Origin: Fulvivirga ligni | Lineage (GTDB): Bacteria; Bacteroidota; Bacteroidia; Cytophagales; Cyclobacteriaceae | Length of the DNA stretch: 64,000 bases | Direction of reading: 5' to 3' | Assembly (NCBI RefSeq): GCF_021389935.1 | Contig: NZ_CP089979.1 | Location: forward strand, 1,221,001-1,285,000 | Part shown: in pieces, positions 49,402 through 59,158 of the stretch | Numbering within the stretch: the first letter of the stretch is position 1 | Layout of the letters: every line of letters starts with the position of its first letter | Notes under the pieces: generated by a model | Database searches by the model: none | What the model saw: only the letters and a program-made list of their open reading frames with translations | Told to the model about the DNA's origin: nothing | Position numbers and translations under genes: made by a program

Positions 49402-49572
49402 TTACTCCCTCTGCTTCTCCTTATAAACCAGCACCCTCCTGCCAATAATACAACCCAAAGACAGTATTAGAAAAACATAAGTATAATTGGCATAGATGTC
49501 ATACACTTCACGAAGAATCGCAAAAGTGGCGAGAAAGATTAAAGCGCCTAGAAACAGGAGTTTGTGGTACAT
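49402..49572 (-). CDS. Small membrane protein behind hemE, 56 residues
   Basis: Short reading frame beginning MYHKLLFLGALIFLATFAIL, with two hydrophobic segments (residues 5-19 and 32-45, YVFLILSLGCIIG). It ends with a basic tail, RRVLVYKEKQRE. Coding character is good and the basic end suggests an inside C-terminus. It begins 35 bases after the hemE stop on the same strand, so it is probably co-transcribed. No family is recognised and no link to haem is evident. Confidence 0.55.
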   Translation of the reverse strand: MYHKLLFLGALIFLATFAILREVYDIYANYTYVFLILSLGCIIGRRVLVYKEKQRE

Positions 49573-49607
49573 ATAGATTTTTTTGCGTGCTTAAAACAGC
49601 AAGGAGA

Positions 49608-50642
49608 CTACCTCATCCCCTTACTCAATTCCTTCACCGTTTCTACAAAAAACTTCACCTTGCCAGGGTCTGTGTCAGGATATACGCCATGACCAAGGTT
49701 GGCTATGTGCTTATAAGGTCCAAAGGCTTCAAGCATGTTTTTCACGGCTTCTTTAATATCATTTTCAGATCCGTAAAGCACACAAGGATCAAGATTTCCT
49801 TGTAGCACTTTATCTGGTCCTATCAGTGCTCTGGATTCTTTCACGTCCATACACCAGTCAAGGCCGATGGTATTGCAGTTTACCTTGCCTAGGGCTTGTC
49901 TTGCGAAGTATGCATCCTTGGCAAAAACTGTTTTTGGTACTTCTGTTATGGCATCACAAATCTGTGAGATGTACGGTAAGCTAAATGTTTCGTACTGTGC
50001 AGGAGATAAGATACCAGCCCAAGAATCAAATATTTGAATGAAATCAGCGCCAGCGGCTATTTGTCCTTTTAGGTAATTGATGGTGCTGTCTGTAATTTTC
50101 TGTAAAAGCTGATGCGCCATTTCTGGCTCAGTATAGAGCATGGCTCTGGCTTTTGAAAAGGTTTTGCTGCCGCCACCTTCAACCATATAGGCAAATATAG
50201 TCCAAGGTGCACCGGCAAATCCGATCAATGGCACACGACCGTTCAGCTCCTGTTTTGTGATTTTAATGGCATCGATGGTGTAGTGCAGATCTTCTGCTTC
50301 GGCTACCTTTAGTTGATCTACATCACCTTTGCTTTTAATGGTTTTAGGGAAGCTCGGACCTTTTTTCTCTACCATTTCATAAGTAAGCCCCATCGCTTCG
50401 GGGATAACCAAAATGTCAGAGAAAATAATGGCGGCATCTACCCCGAGAATATCCACTGGCTGAATAGTGACCTCGGCTGCCTTTTCAGGAGTTTCTACCA
50501 ACTCTTTAAAGCCACTAAGGGCACCTCTCACCGCTCTGTACTCAGGTAAAATTCTGCCAGCTTGTCTCATTAACCAAACTGGGGTTCGTTCCGTTTTTTC
50601 TCCTTTAATAGTGCGGAGAATAAGGTCATTTTTTAAAAGCAT
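49608..50642 (-). CDS. hemE: Uroporphyrinogen decarboxylase
   Basis: Decarboxylates the four acetate side chains of uroporphyrinogen III in haem synthesis. The 344-residue protein has the N-terminal signature [36 protein letters not shown] with the catalytic Asp, [40 protein letters not shown] and a C-terminal [32 protein letters not shown] at 50642 is the family-like start; longer readings (to 50789) would overlap the divergent SdiA-regulated-like gene and lack coding character. It is followed by a small membrane-protein gene. Confidence 0.97.
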   Translation of the reverse strand: MLLKNDLILRTIKGEKTERTPVWLMRQAGRILPEYRAVRGALSGFKELVETPEKAAEVTIQPVDILGVDAAIIFSDILVIPEAMGLTYEMVEKKGPSFPKTIKSKGDVDQLKVAEAEDLHYTIDAIKITKQELNGRVPLIGFAGAPWTIFAYMVEGGGSKTFSKARAMLYTEPEMAHQLLQKITDSTINYLKGQIAAGADFIQIFDSWAGILSPAQYETFSLPYISQICDAITEVPKTVFAKDAYFARQALGKVNCNTIGLDWCMDVKESRALIGPDKVLQGNLDPCVLYGSENDIKEAVKNMLEAFGPYKHIANLGHGVYPDTDPGKVKFFVETVKELSKGMR

Positions 50643-50733
50643 GCGCAAAGATAATCCCATCTTATTAAAATGAAGAACGTTTTTTCTTAAACTCAAATTT
50701 GTTTGATTTGTTGAGAGGGTAGAATTTATAAAT

Positions 50734-51624
50734 ATGAGGACTTTTACATTACTATTTTTATCGATGGTGGCACTGATCATGCTCACCAATAATTGCGTTA
50801 CTTTTTCTGAAACTACGGATAAAGACAGTACCTATATGGACTATGATGAGGCCGCGTTAGGCTATAAATTTTATGAACCTACGCTGGATTTGAAGCTTGA
50901 AGATGAATTAGAAGAAACCTCAGGGCTGGCATATGTAGATAGAAGTACGCTGGCCACCATTGAAGATGAGAATGGTGATTTGTATTTGATTGATTCTCAG
51001 ACTGGTGAAACTAAAAGAAAGATAAAGTTCCATAAAGATGGCGACTATGAAAGTGTGGAAATAGTCAATCAAACGGTTTATGTCATGAAAAGTAATGGCG
51101 ACCTCTATTATTTTGAAATGCCTGATGAAGATGAAGTAGATGCGGAGGAGATCGATACTGAATTTTCCTCAAAAAATAACCTGGAAGGCATGGGGTATGA
51201 CGGTGAAAAATTATTGATTGCCTGTAAGAATAGCGGAGATGTAGATGATAATGAAGTGGATGGAAAGGCCGTATATAGCTTTGATCTTTCAGAGAAGAAA
51301 GTAAGTAAAAAAGAGGCTTTTAGCATAACGGAAGATGAGCTAGATGCCTTTATAAAAGACCGTAAATACTTCGATAATGTTAAAGATTTTGATCCTTCAG
51401 GAATAGCGGTCCATCCCATAACCGGCGATGTTTATCTCCTCTCTGCGGATCATGTTTTAGTGGTTTTTACTAAAAGCTACAAGCTGAAGGAAGTGGTTAA
51501 GCTGGATCATGATATCTATCGCCAGCCAGAAGGTATCTGCTTTGCGCCAGATGGCACGTTATATATCTCTAGCGAGGGTGCCGGTAAAAGCGCCAAGCTA
51601 TTTCAACTATTATATCAGGACTAA
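50734..51624 (+). CDS. SdiA-regulated-like beta-propeller lipoprotein
   Basis: A 296-residue exported protein; signal [20 protein letters not shown] ends in a plausible lipobox Cys. The beta-propeller repeats include [60 protein letters not shown] and [20 protein letters not shown]. The 'SGLA' and 'PEG(I)' repeats fit SdiA-regulated and esterase-like phytase-type propellers. It is very acidic. It diverges from hemE with 91 bases between starts. Its substrate or ligand is unknown. Confidence 0.75.
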   Translation: MRTFTLLFLSMVALIMLTNNCVTFSETTDKDSTYMDYDEAALGYKFYEPTLDLKLEDELEETSGLAYVDRSTLATIEDENGDLYLIDSQTGETKRKIKFHKDGDYESVEIVNQTVYVMKSNGDLYYFEMPDEDEVDAEEIDTEFSSKNNLEGMGYDGEKLLIACKNSGDVDDNEVDGKAVYSFDLSEKKVSKKEAFSITEDELDAFIKDRKYFDNVKDFDPSGIAVHPITGDVYLLSADHVLVVFTKSYKLKEVVKLDHDIYRQPEGICFAPDGTLYISSEGAGKSAKLFQLLYQD

Positions 51625-51657
51625 GCCTTTGTTTTTCCGCTATACCCGTATAACTTA

Positions 51658-52110
51658 ATGAATCTTAATCAAACATATGGGGTGAAGCGTTTAAATATAT
51701 ACCTGGTTCTTTGTATTCTTTTGTTTATGGGACTTTCTGCTCAGGCTCAGAAGGCGGATTCTATTATTACTTCTGCCAGTGAGCAATATGAGACTCACAG
51801 CAAGTTTAAGGTAAAGATGCTGGGAGAAAACTATCGAAAGGAGTGGCAGCAGCCATTGTCCGTAAAAGTCTTCCGTATTAATGAGGAGCATGGTGGGCTT
51901 GTGATAGTACAAAAGGGGGGCGGACAGCAGACCAAATCTCTTAGGTTGGAGGCTAAGAATGGTAAGCAATACGTACTTAGAACCATTGAAAAGTATGCTG
52001 AAGGCGCTATCCCTCAGATGATTAGAAAAAACTTTTGCTCAGGATTTGGTGCAAGATCAGATTTCAGCTTCACATCCTTACGGAGCGTTCGTGGTTCCTT
52101 TTCTGGCTGA
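51658..52110 (+). pseudogene. 5' part of a frameshifted kinase-like/outer-membrane barrel gene
   Basis: Encodes the signal peptide (YLVLCILLFMGLSAQAQ) and the N-terminal lobe of a kinase-like domain. GGLVIVQKGGGQQTKSLRLE resembles a glycine-rich loop, and QYVLRTIEKYAEGAIPQMIR supplies the strand and helix that follow it. At 52026-52031 the run GAAAAAAC holds one A too many: with five A's the protein would read IRKTFAQDLVQDQ and join the downstream frame smoothly. As it stands this frame continues to a stop at 52110. The sequence could carry a real mutation or a sequencing error. Confidence 0.6.
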
Positions 52111-54298
52111 AGCTGCTGGCATCTATCACACTAATCCACAGCTGGTTTACATTCCTGCAGATACCAGCTTTGGGGAATATCAGTCCCTTTTTGAAAATTC
52201 ACTAGCCCTTTATGAGGAGCGTCCTGATGATGACTGGTCAGATGCTGATTATTTTGGTAACTCTGAAAAAATAATGAGTACAGCCAAAGTATTAGAAAAG
52301 CTGGCAGAAGATAATGATGATGAAATAGATCAAAAATTTGTAGTGCGTTCGCGCTTATTTGATATGCTAATCGGCGACTGGGACAGGCATGATGACCAGT
52401 GGCGATGGGCTTCTTTTGATAAAAAAGGAAAAGGAAAACTCTACAGACCAATACCCCGAGATCGTGATCAGGCCTTTTTTGTGAATGAAGGTTTTCTTCC
52501 CTCAATAGTGAGTAGAAAATGGGCCTTACCCAAGTTGGAAGGCTTTGACTATGATATTAGATGGCCTTCCGGATTAAGCTTTAATGCCAGGTACTTCGAT
52601 AGATCATTTCTAACTGATCTTTCTAAAAAAGACTGGATAGAGCAGGCTCAGGATTTAAAGAAAAATATTACCGATGAAGTTATAGAGAAAGCGGTTCGTC
52701 AATGGCCAGATTCTATATTTCAATGGCACGGGGAAGAAATCATTGCCAAACTGAAATCGAGAAGAGATCATCTGGAAAAATATGCCGAGCAGCATTATTT
52801 GTTTCTGGCCGAGTCGGTTGATGTAGTAGGTACGGATAAACACGAGTATTTTAAAATAGAGAGAAAGGCGAATAATGATGTGGAGGTCACCGTAAGAAAA
52901 ATGAAAAAGGATGGTGAGCAGAAGAAAAAGATCTACCACAGAACCTTTCATGCCTCAGAAACGGATGAGATCCGGATTTATGGACGCGGGGATAGTGATG
53001 AGTTTCATATTTCTGGCGAGTCATCTTCAGGCCCGAAGATTAGGGTGATTGGCGGCGATGGCGATGACGTATTTGTAGATTCTTCTAAAGTGGCTGGTTG
53101 GGGTAAAAGGAATATTTTTTATGACACTAAAGAGGGCACCAAAGCAGCCTTAGGTTATGAAGGTCGAAACAAGTTCAAGAATGATACTACTGTTAATGTG
53201 TATGATAGGAAGTCATACAAGTACAATGTGCTAATGCCTTTGCTTACAGGTAATTATAATGTGGATGACGGCATATTTATAGGTGGAGGCTTTGTCTATA
53301 CTGATCATGGTTTCAGAAAAGAACCTTTCAGAAATAAACATATGGTAATGGGCAGCTATGCCATAAAAACTACTTCATTTAACTTAAAATATAAAGGTGA
53401 GTTCACTGATGTCATTGGCACCTGGGATTTGAATACCACCTTGGATATTAAACGGCCGAATTTTGTGAATAACTTTTTCGGCATGGGTAACGAGTCTGTC
53501 TATGATAAAAGTGCAGAGGAAACTTTTGGGCTGGAACGACCTATCGATTATTACCGCTTAAGGTTTGAGGAAATAGCCACAGATATCGGGCTGTCTCAAA
53601 ATTTAGGTAAAAAAGGGAAGATTACAATCTCTCACCTTTTTCAATCTTTTGAAATAGAAAGTGAGTCTGATAAAGAGCGATTTATTTACGCTTATGATGC
53701 TGTGGTTGCGAAAGATCTTGTAGGCGTGTATAGAAACTATATGGGAGGAAAAGTTAACCTGCTAATAGACGGGCGAGATAACCCTGTACTACCTCTGTCC
53801 GGAATTTATGTAAATACGGACCTTGCCGTGATGCGGGGTATTTATAATTCTAGCAATACCTATACTGCTTTTAATGCCGCTCTTTCAAGTTACAATAGCA
53901 CTAACACTGTTCATCCACTTACGCTGGCAGTAAGAGTGGGCGGTGGGGCTAACTTTGGTGATTACGAATTTTACCAATCACAAATTCTTGATGGTAAAAC
54001 GGAGCTGAGAGGCTTTAGAAAAACTCGTTTTTATGGAGAGCAGAAAGTGTTTACTAATGTAGAGTTGCGCTGGGAGCTCTTTACTTTTAAAACTTATATT
54101 TTTCCTGGAAGCTTCGGAATTCTTGGCTTTCATGATTTTGGTAGGGTGTGGTATAATGATGAAGATTCAGATAAGTGGCACAAAGGATATGGTGGAGGTA
54201 TTTGGGTGGCTCCATTTAATATGGCAGTAGTATCTGCTGAAGTAGGACATTCTGATGAGGACACACTCTTCTATCTGAGGTTGGGATACCTCTTCTAA
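52046..54298 (+). pseudogene. 3' part of the frameshifted gene: kinase-like C-lobe and D15-type barrel
   Basis: Continues the protein for about 750 residues from TFAQDLVQDQISASHPYGAF. The kinase-like lobe has LFDMLIGDWDRHDDQWRWAS (cf. the DRHxxN loop of HipA/Fam20C-type kinases) and PIPRDRDQAFFVNEGFLPSI, in which DRD may bind metal. The C-terminal half is an outer-membrane barrel with GKTELRGFRKTRFYGEQKVF, the D15/BamA-type motif, and ends LFYLRLGYLF. The apparent TTG start at 52046 is an artefact of the frameshift. Together the two parts would give about 870 residues. The product may be an outer-membrane-linked kinase-like enzyme. Confidence 0.65.
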
Positions 54299-54305
54299 AA
54301 CAAAA

Positions 54306-54337
54306 AATCCCGATCACTGAGGATAGTGGTCGGGATT
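54306..54337. terminator. Bidirectional terminator
   Basis: AATCCCGATCACT and AGTGGTCGGGATT (13-base arms, one G-T wobble) enclose six bases between convergent genes; the loop is short and each flank is A- or T-rich. Confidence 0.7.
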
Positions 54338-54358
54338 CAGAATTGAGTTAGGTTTTTT

Positions 54359-54565
54359 CTAGAGTTGGTATATGGTTTTGATTGAATTTCTAGGAATAAA
54401 TCCACCGTCTTTAGTCAACACTAAGTCTTGCTTAAGGCCTATGATTGTATCGATGATCGTCTCATAACCTTCATGAATCGCCTTCACGATTTTCACCTTT
54501 CTGTGGTAAAAGTTACCTAGAATTAAAGCTCTTTTCAACTTGATCTCTTTTTCCTCTACATTCAT
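54359..54565 (-). CDS. Small conserved-looking cytoplasmic protein, 68 residues
   Basis: A charged, soluble 68-residue protein (NVEEKEIKLKRALILGNFYH, then KIVKAIHEGYETIIDTIIGL and KDGGFIPRNSIKTIYQL). The pattern strand-helix-strand with 'GG.IPR.SI..I' fits a small beta-barrel-type (SH3-like or KOW-like) fold; I recognise no named family. It stands alone with a bidirectional terminator beyond its 3' end and 237 bases of non-coding sequence upstream. Confidence 0.6.
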   Translation of the reverse strand: MNVEEKEIKLKRALILGNFYHRKVKIVKAIHEGYETIIDTIIGLKQDLVLTKDGGFIPRNSIKTIYQL

Positions 54566-54802
54566 CTTAGTACTGTTTATAGTTAGTTGGGTATTTTTGT
54601 AATAGCTTAACTAATTAACGCATTTTACCGCAGATTTTAAGGGCTTGGTAGACAAGCTGCTTTATAAACCAACTAATTGCATTTTTAGGCGATAAACTGC
54701 GGAGTGGGCGGAAGAAATGATTTTTTCATCGATGAGTGGTAGATTATCCCGATGAACTAACCGGTGTATCTATAAGTAGCGGTTACCGCATTTTTACTGT
54801 TT

Positions 54803-55780
54803 TCAGAAAAGTTGTTTCCAAGTACCTTTAAGGCGGTTGTACTTAATGGTGCTGGGCAGAGCCTTCCACCAGTACTTATTCATTTCAACAGCAAATGAGG
54901 GTTGCATATAACAGTTTATAGTACAGCCTTCGCAGGCAGGTAGCCTACCTTCCTGAGCAACCAGCGATTGTACCTTGTCTGTTTGGTAAAGCTCATAGAG
55001 GTCATTCTGAATTTTGACAGACTGAATCCCCAAATGATAGCATGGTAAAACAAGTTCGTTATAAGGAGAAATTACAATAGTGGAGCTGGCGGCTTTGCAC
55101 ACCGGTTTGTCAATGTGGTTTCCACCATCCATCCTGAGCTGGATAAAGGCATCATTCAGGTAAACATTCTTCTTCTTTGACCAGCTGGCTAAAGTTTTTA
55201 AACTTTCTGATGAAAATGACTCGCCTGTATTGACATCGTTATATTCAAACATGGGGTTAAGAATGAGTACAAGGTTTTGTGGTAGACAAAACTTCTGATA
55301 CACTTCTTCTATTTGATGAATATTATGCTCGAAAACAGTAAACAGAATGTCTGGCTGCTCTCCTAACTCATTGGCCTTTGCGAGCGATTGTAATATAAAA
55401 TCATAGCAGGCGACACCCCTCGATTCATTGTGCTCTTCCTCATGGGGTGAGTCCAGAGAGAAATGAAGCATGTCGATAAGGCCTTTGAGCTTATCCGCAT
55501 ATTTTGGGTATAGCAGGCAGTTGGTAGTAACGGTGGTGATAAAGCCATATGACTTAGCCAAAGAAAGTAGCTGGTCCAGCTGCTGATGTAGCAAGGGCTC
55601 ACCGCCTGTGAAGTCAATTACCTTCACACCAAGCTTTTTTAGTGCCTTAAAATTTTCCTCAGCAGACTTCAGATCAACATATGGTGATGGCTTCTCCCAG
55701 ATATCACAAAAGCCGCATTTTGCATTACACCGATAGGTGACATAATAGTTGCAAAGAATAGGATGTGATATCAAGCGCAT
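54803..55780 (-). CDS. Radical SAM protein with SPASM-like C-terminal cysteines
   Basis: A 325-residue radical SAM enzyme. CNAKCGFC at residues 18-25 is the CxxxCxxC motif for the 4Fe-4S cluster, and VIDFTGGEPLLHQQLDQLLS carries the SAM-binding GGEP. C-terminal cysteines in CKAASSTIVISPYNELVLPC and ACEGCTINCYMQ resemble a SPASM-type auxiliary cluster domain. Such enzymes modify peptides or lipids; no precursor peptide or partner is visible nearby. It stands alone on the minus strand, downstream of the ECF operon. Confidence 0.82.
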   Translation of the reverse strand: MRLISHPILCNYYVTYRCNAKCGFCDIWEKPSPYVDLKSAEENFKALKKLGVKVIDFTGGEPLLHQQLDQLLSLAKSYGFITTVTTNCLLYPKYADKLKGLIDMLHFSLDSPHEEEHNESRGVACYDFILQSLAKANELGEQPDILFTVFEHNIHQIEEVYQKFCLPQNLVLILNPMFEYNDVNTGESFSSESLKTLASWSKKKNVYLNDAFIQLRMDGGNHIDKPVCKAASSTIVISPYNELVLPCYHLGIQSVKIQNDLYELYQTDKVQSLVAQEGRLPACEGCTINCYMQPSFAVEMNKYWWKALPSTIKYNRLKGTWKQLF

Positions 55781-55844
55781 GGGTTAAAGGTAGCTAACGG
55801 AGGTGGTAATCGTATGGCTACCTTTAATTAATCTTACAGCCAGT

Positions 55845-56498
55845 TTAGTCTCGCTTAAAATTATCTATCTCTTCAATAAAAGAAGCGGCTTCTGCCACCT
55901 CTCTACCTACCGCATGAGTCACTAATTTATTCACCCACTTCTTATGCATATTTTTAAATGAGAGCTGACTTACCACATAAGCTACTGCTACCATAAGCAC
56001 ACCGCTGAAGATAAGGTTGCTCATTAACCAGGTAGAATTTACTTCCGGGAAAATATCAAAACCTGTAATTAATTTAAAGCCGAAGAAAAAATAGGCCATC
56101 CAGAATGGAATGGTGCACAGGATTAATTTGAAGACACCTAAAGCATGGGCTTTTATGTTTTCTAATTGCTTTTGTACACGGGTTATGCCTCTGGAATAGT
56201 CCAGTTTACTTATCATTACCACTTGGCCTATGCTACCTATAAGTCCAATAATGGCAAACGTGCATAACAGGCCCGCAGATACTATCGGTGCTGTAAAGGC
56301 AGGCTCAGCTTTGATGGAATCCACGAGACCGGATATAATGACGATGAATATGGCACCTTCTATTATTCTATAGGCCAGTACTTTCTTTAAGCCGTCCTGC
56401 ACTTTTTGTTTTAAGGCAGCTTCAGCATTGAGTTTTACGTTAACCTGTATTTCCTGATTATACTGCTGCCAAACTGATTGTATGTTATCTAATTCCAT
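55845..56498 (-). CDS. Membrane protein partner of the ECF sigma factor
   Basis: A 217-residue protein: a soluble N-terminal stretch MELDNIQSVWQQYNQEIQVN followed by four hydrophobic helices (around residues 42-60, 72-98, 120-138 and 150-170) and a short charged tail with EVAEAASFIEEIDNFKRD. Proteins of this type follow ECF sigma genes in Bacteroidota and may act as anti-sigma or accessory membrane proteins. It starts seven bases after the sigma gene's stop, so the two form an operon. A canonical anti-sigma zinc motif is not visible. Confidence 0.65.
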   Translation of the reverse strand: MELDNIQSVWQQYNQEIQVNVKLNAEAALKQKVQDGLKKVLAYRIIEGAIFIVIISGLVDSIKAEPAFTAPIVSAGLLCTFAIIGLIGSIGQVVMISKLDYSRGITRVQKQLENIKAHALGVFKLILCTIPFWMAYFFFGFKLITGFDIFPEVNSTWLMSNLIFSGVLMVAVAYVVSQLSFKNMHKKWVNKLVTHAVGREVAEAASFIEEIDNFKRD

Positions 56499-56505
56499 GT
56501 TGTTT

Positions 56506-56994
56506 TTATTTTAAGTTATTGAATTTTTCTTTTAGTTGAATCTTTATTCGGCTGATCTTAGTGCCTACATTACTTTCTGAAATATTGAGTATCTCGGCTA
56601 TTTCTTTATGGCTATTCCCATCAAGGTATAAGATCATAAGTGCTTTATTAAGCTCATCCAGCTCTGCTATAAATTGGTTAAGCAGTTTTATATTTTCATT
56701 TTCTGGTTGCTCGCTTACCTCGAAGGTGTGCTCCTGAATCGGTTGTATGTATTTCTTTCTCGTCTGCTCTTTGCGGTAATAAGAAATGGCCACATTCAAC
56801 GCTATGCGGTAGATCCAGGTAGAGAGCTTATAATCGGCATTATATTTAGGGTAAGCTTTCCATAAATGGCCGATAACATCCTGTACAAGATCCTCTCTGT
56901 CATCAGCCTCTTTGCAGTAGCCATTACATATTTTGTATATGATGCCTTTGTGCTTTTCTATTATATCTACAAACTCTTTTTTGACAGGTTGCAT
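56506..56994 (-). CDS. ECF-type RNA polymerase sigma factor
   Basis: A 162-residue sigma-70 family protein with only regions 2 and 4. Region 2 has DREDLVQDVIGHLWKAYPKY and LSTWIYRIALNVAISYYRKE; region 4 has ALMILYLDGNSHKEIAEILN and SESNVGTKISRIKIQLKEKF, a helix-turn-helix for the -35 element. The length is typical. It is first in an operon with the membrane protein downstream and lies divergent to the esterase gene. The regulon is unknown. Confidence 0.92.
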   Translation of the reverse strand: MQPVKKEFVDIIEKHKGIIYKICNGYCKEADDREDLVQDVIGHLWKAYPKYNADYKLSTWIYRIALNVAISYYRKEQTRKKYIQPIQEHTFEVSEQPENENIKLLNQFIAELDELNKALMILYLDGNSHKEIAEILNISESNVGTKISRIKIQLKEKFNNLK

Positions 56995-57197
56995 ACAGCC
57001 AATCTATTTTGTTTCTGCCTCATTATTCGCAGAGTGCTCTGGAAAATCACAGTAAGTAAAATATTTTTTTTAATAAATGGCCTAAATCCTATTATAAGCT
57101 GATAATGGGGTGTTTATAAAATTTATCTTAATGTAGTTTGATAACTATATATGGGGTCTCATGTTCTTTTTGTAATATAAACTATAGATTAAATTTT

Positions 57198-59093
57198 ATG
57201 AAAAAAATCTTTTACCTAACCCTGTCGTTGTTAATTTTAGTTGGCTCTCAAGTTACGGCGCAACAGACCAAGCAAAGGATGCCGGGCACGGATAACTATT
57301 ACTGGTTACACCTGCCGCCTGGCTACAATGCTAATTCCTCAGAAACGTATCCATTTATACTGTTTTTGCATGGATGTGGAGCTGTAGCCTTTAGTAATAA
57401 TTGTGGAAACACAAGATATCAAAGTGATCCCTGGACTGAACTGAATAAAGTTCTAAGAGAAGGTGTAGCCAGAGAAATAAATAATGGCTCCAACATGTGC
57501 TTTACGGTGAATGGAGAAGAGCAGTGTTTCATAGTAATATCACCTCAGCTGGATGGAGGTAACTGGAATCAAAGCATTGTGGCTAACTGGCTTCAATATG
57601 CCATGCAGACCTATAATATAGATGAAGAAATGGTTTATCTCACCGGGCTCAGCTTAGGGGGGATAGGTACCTATGAGTTTGCCCTATCTAATTCAGGAAG
57701 CTTTTATTTTAATGACCATTTAGCCGCGGTTGCTCCAATAGCTGGTATGGGGAGACGTTACCTGGCCTGTAATTTTGTAGAGAAAGATTTGCCATTATGG
57801 GCTTTTCACGGAGATCAGGATAATGTAGTGAGTTTTAATGCTGATCAGGGAATGATTGATGACATTAATGCTTGTGTACCAGGCCCTTATCCGCCACCAG
57901 TATTTACCGTATTTGAAGGTTATGGTCACAGTGGTTATGTTTGGAATACAGCTTATAATACTACCAATGATTATTTTAAACCCAATCTTTACCAATGGTT
58001 TTTAACCAATAAGGACGGCGCTAATGGTAATGTTACTCCTAACAGAGTTCCTGTGGTAGATTTGGGTAATGATGTCACTGTAACAGGTCCCAATGTTACT
58101 TTAACCAGTGAAGCAGTAGACTATGATGGCAGCATTGCCGCTTACACCTGGACGCAGCGCAGTGGTCCTAGAAGCGCAACCTTAAATAATGCTAATCAGG
58201 CCAATGTGAATGTTTCAGGCATGTCCCTGCCAGGTACATATAAGTTCAGACTTACAGTAAGAGATAATAGGTGGGCTACAGCATACGATGAGATTACAGT
58301 TACAGTAACTGGTGGTGGAGGTGGAAACCAATCAGGAAACTGGTTACAAATGACCTTGAACAATGGTGCCGGAAAGGCAGTGACCATGTACTATAACTCT
58401 AGCAAGAGCAACAGCCAGCAGCAGGATGTTAGAAATTCAGGTAATAACAACCTTAGATTTTCACTTAAAAGTGTCTCAGGATCAATTAATTGGGATGAGG
58501 TGAAAATTAATCTTACCGTAGGTTATCAGACCAAAACATTGATGATCGGGGATTATACTAACTATGTTGGCTCTGGCTGGACCAACGTGACTATTCCATT
58601 AGCCGCCTTTGGTCATGATGCCTCAAAATGGCAAAACGGAGGAGTATCGGCAGTAAGCTTTAAAGCTAAAGCAGGTGCAGGTAATGGAGTTTTTGGAGTA
58701 GATGAAATCAAGTTTATTGGGGGTAGTCAGGATTTTGTATGGTACGGAGATAGTTATGCGGTGTCAGGGGAAGCATCATCAATTACTCAGGCGCCTAACC
58801 AATTCTATGTAAGTAACCGATTAACAAATGGAGGTGTGAACACTACCAGTGCCAATAGCGCTGTTGCTAATAGTCTTTCAGAAATGAAGGTGAAAGAAGA
58901 AGTGGCATTAGATAATGGCGATTTTGTAGCGGTCTTTGATGCTTATGGAAATAAGCTCAAAGAGTTTACTTATGAAGGCGAATCTAAGGATGTGAAAAGC
59001 TTGAGGGAATATGTAAATAAAGAAGGTTTGTTTATTTACAAAGTCTTAAAATCTGACGGTACGGCACATACAGTGAAAATAATGCAGAAATAA
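57198..59093 (+). CDS. Secreted multidomain esterase with PKD and CBM-like modules
   Basis: A 631-residue exported protein (signal IFYLTLSLLILVGSQVTAQ). The first domain is an alpha/beta-hydrolase: HLPPGYNANSSETYPFILFL, HGCGAV as oxyanion region, GLSLGGIGTYEF with nucleophile Ser near 152, HGDQDNVVSF (Asp) and GYGHSGYVW (His), as in feruloyl or acetylxylan esterases. A PKD domain (VDYDGSIAAYTWTQRSGPRS) and a CBM-like beta-sandwich (WLQMTLNNGAGKAVTMYYNS) follow, then a C-terminal region ending SDGTAHTVKIMQK that resembles a T9SS sorting segment. Converges with the GH9 gene. Exact ester substrate is unknown. Confidence 0.78.
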   Translation: MKKIFYLTLSLLILVGSQVTAQQTKQRMPGTDNYYWLHLPPGYNANSSETYPFILFLHGCGAVAFSNNCGNTRYQSDPWTELNKVLREGVAREINNGSNMCFTVNGEEQCFIVISPQLDGGNWNQSIVANWLQYAMQTYNIDEEMVYLTGLSLGGIGTYEFALSNSGSFYFNDHLAAVAPIAGMGRRYLACNFVEKDLPLWAFHGDQDNVVSFNADQGMIDDINACVPGPYPPPVFTVFEGYGHSGYVWNTAYNTTNDYFKPNLYQWFLTNKDGANGNVTPNRVPVVDLGNDVTVTGPNVTLTSEAVDYDGSIAAYTWTQRSGPRSATLNNANQANVNVSGMSLPGTYKFRLTVRDNRWATAYDEITVTVTGGGGGNQSGNWLQMTLNNGAGKAVTMYYNSSKSNSQQQDVRNSGNNNLRFSLKSVSGSINWDEVKINLTVGYQTKTLMIGDYTNYVGSGWTNVTIPLAAFGHDASKWQNGGVSAVSFKAKAGAGNGVFGVDEIKFIGGSQDFVWYGDSYAVSGEASSITQAPNQFYVSNRLTNGGVNTTSANSAVANSLSEMKVKEEVALDNGDFVAVFDAYGNKLKEFTYEGESKDVKSLREYVNKEGLFIYKVLKSDGTAHTVKIMQK

Positions 59094-59104
59094 TAAACTT
59101 TAAA

Positions 59105-59155
59105 AAGAAGCTGCCTTAAAAGCTATAGCTACCCTATCTTTTAAGGCAGCTTCTT
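59105..59155. terminator. Bidirectional terminator between the two secreted enzymes
   Basis: AAGAAGCTGCCTTAAAAG and CTTTTAAGGCAGCTTCTT are perfect 18-base arms around 15 bases, followed by T-rich sequence on the plus strand and serving both convergent genes. Confidence 0.85.
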
Positions 59156-59158
59156 ATT

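Noticed and set aside
50643-50789. N-terminal extension of HemE
   Set aside because: It overlaps the start of a divergent gene and lies before the family's usual N-terminus, with no coding character.
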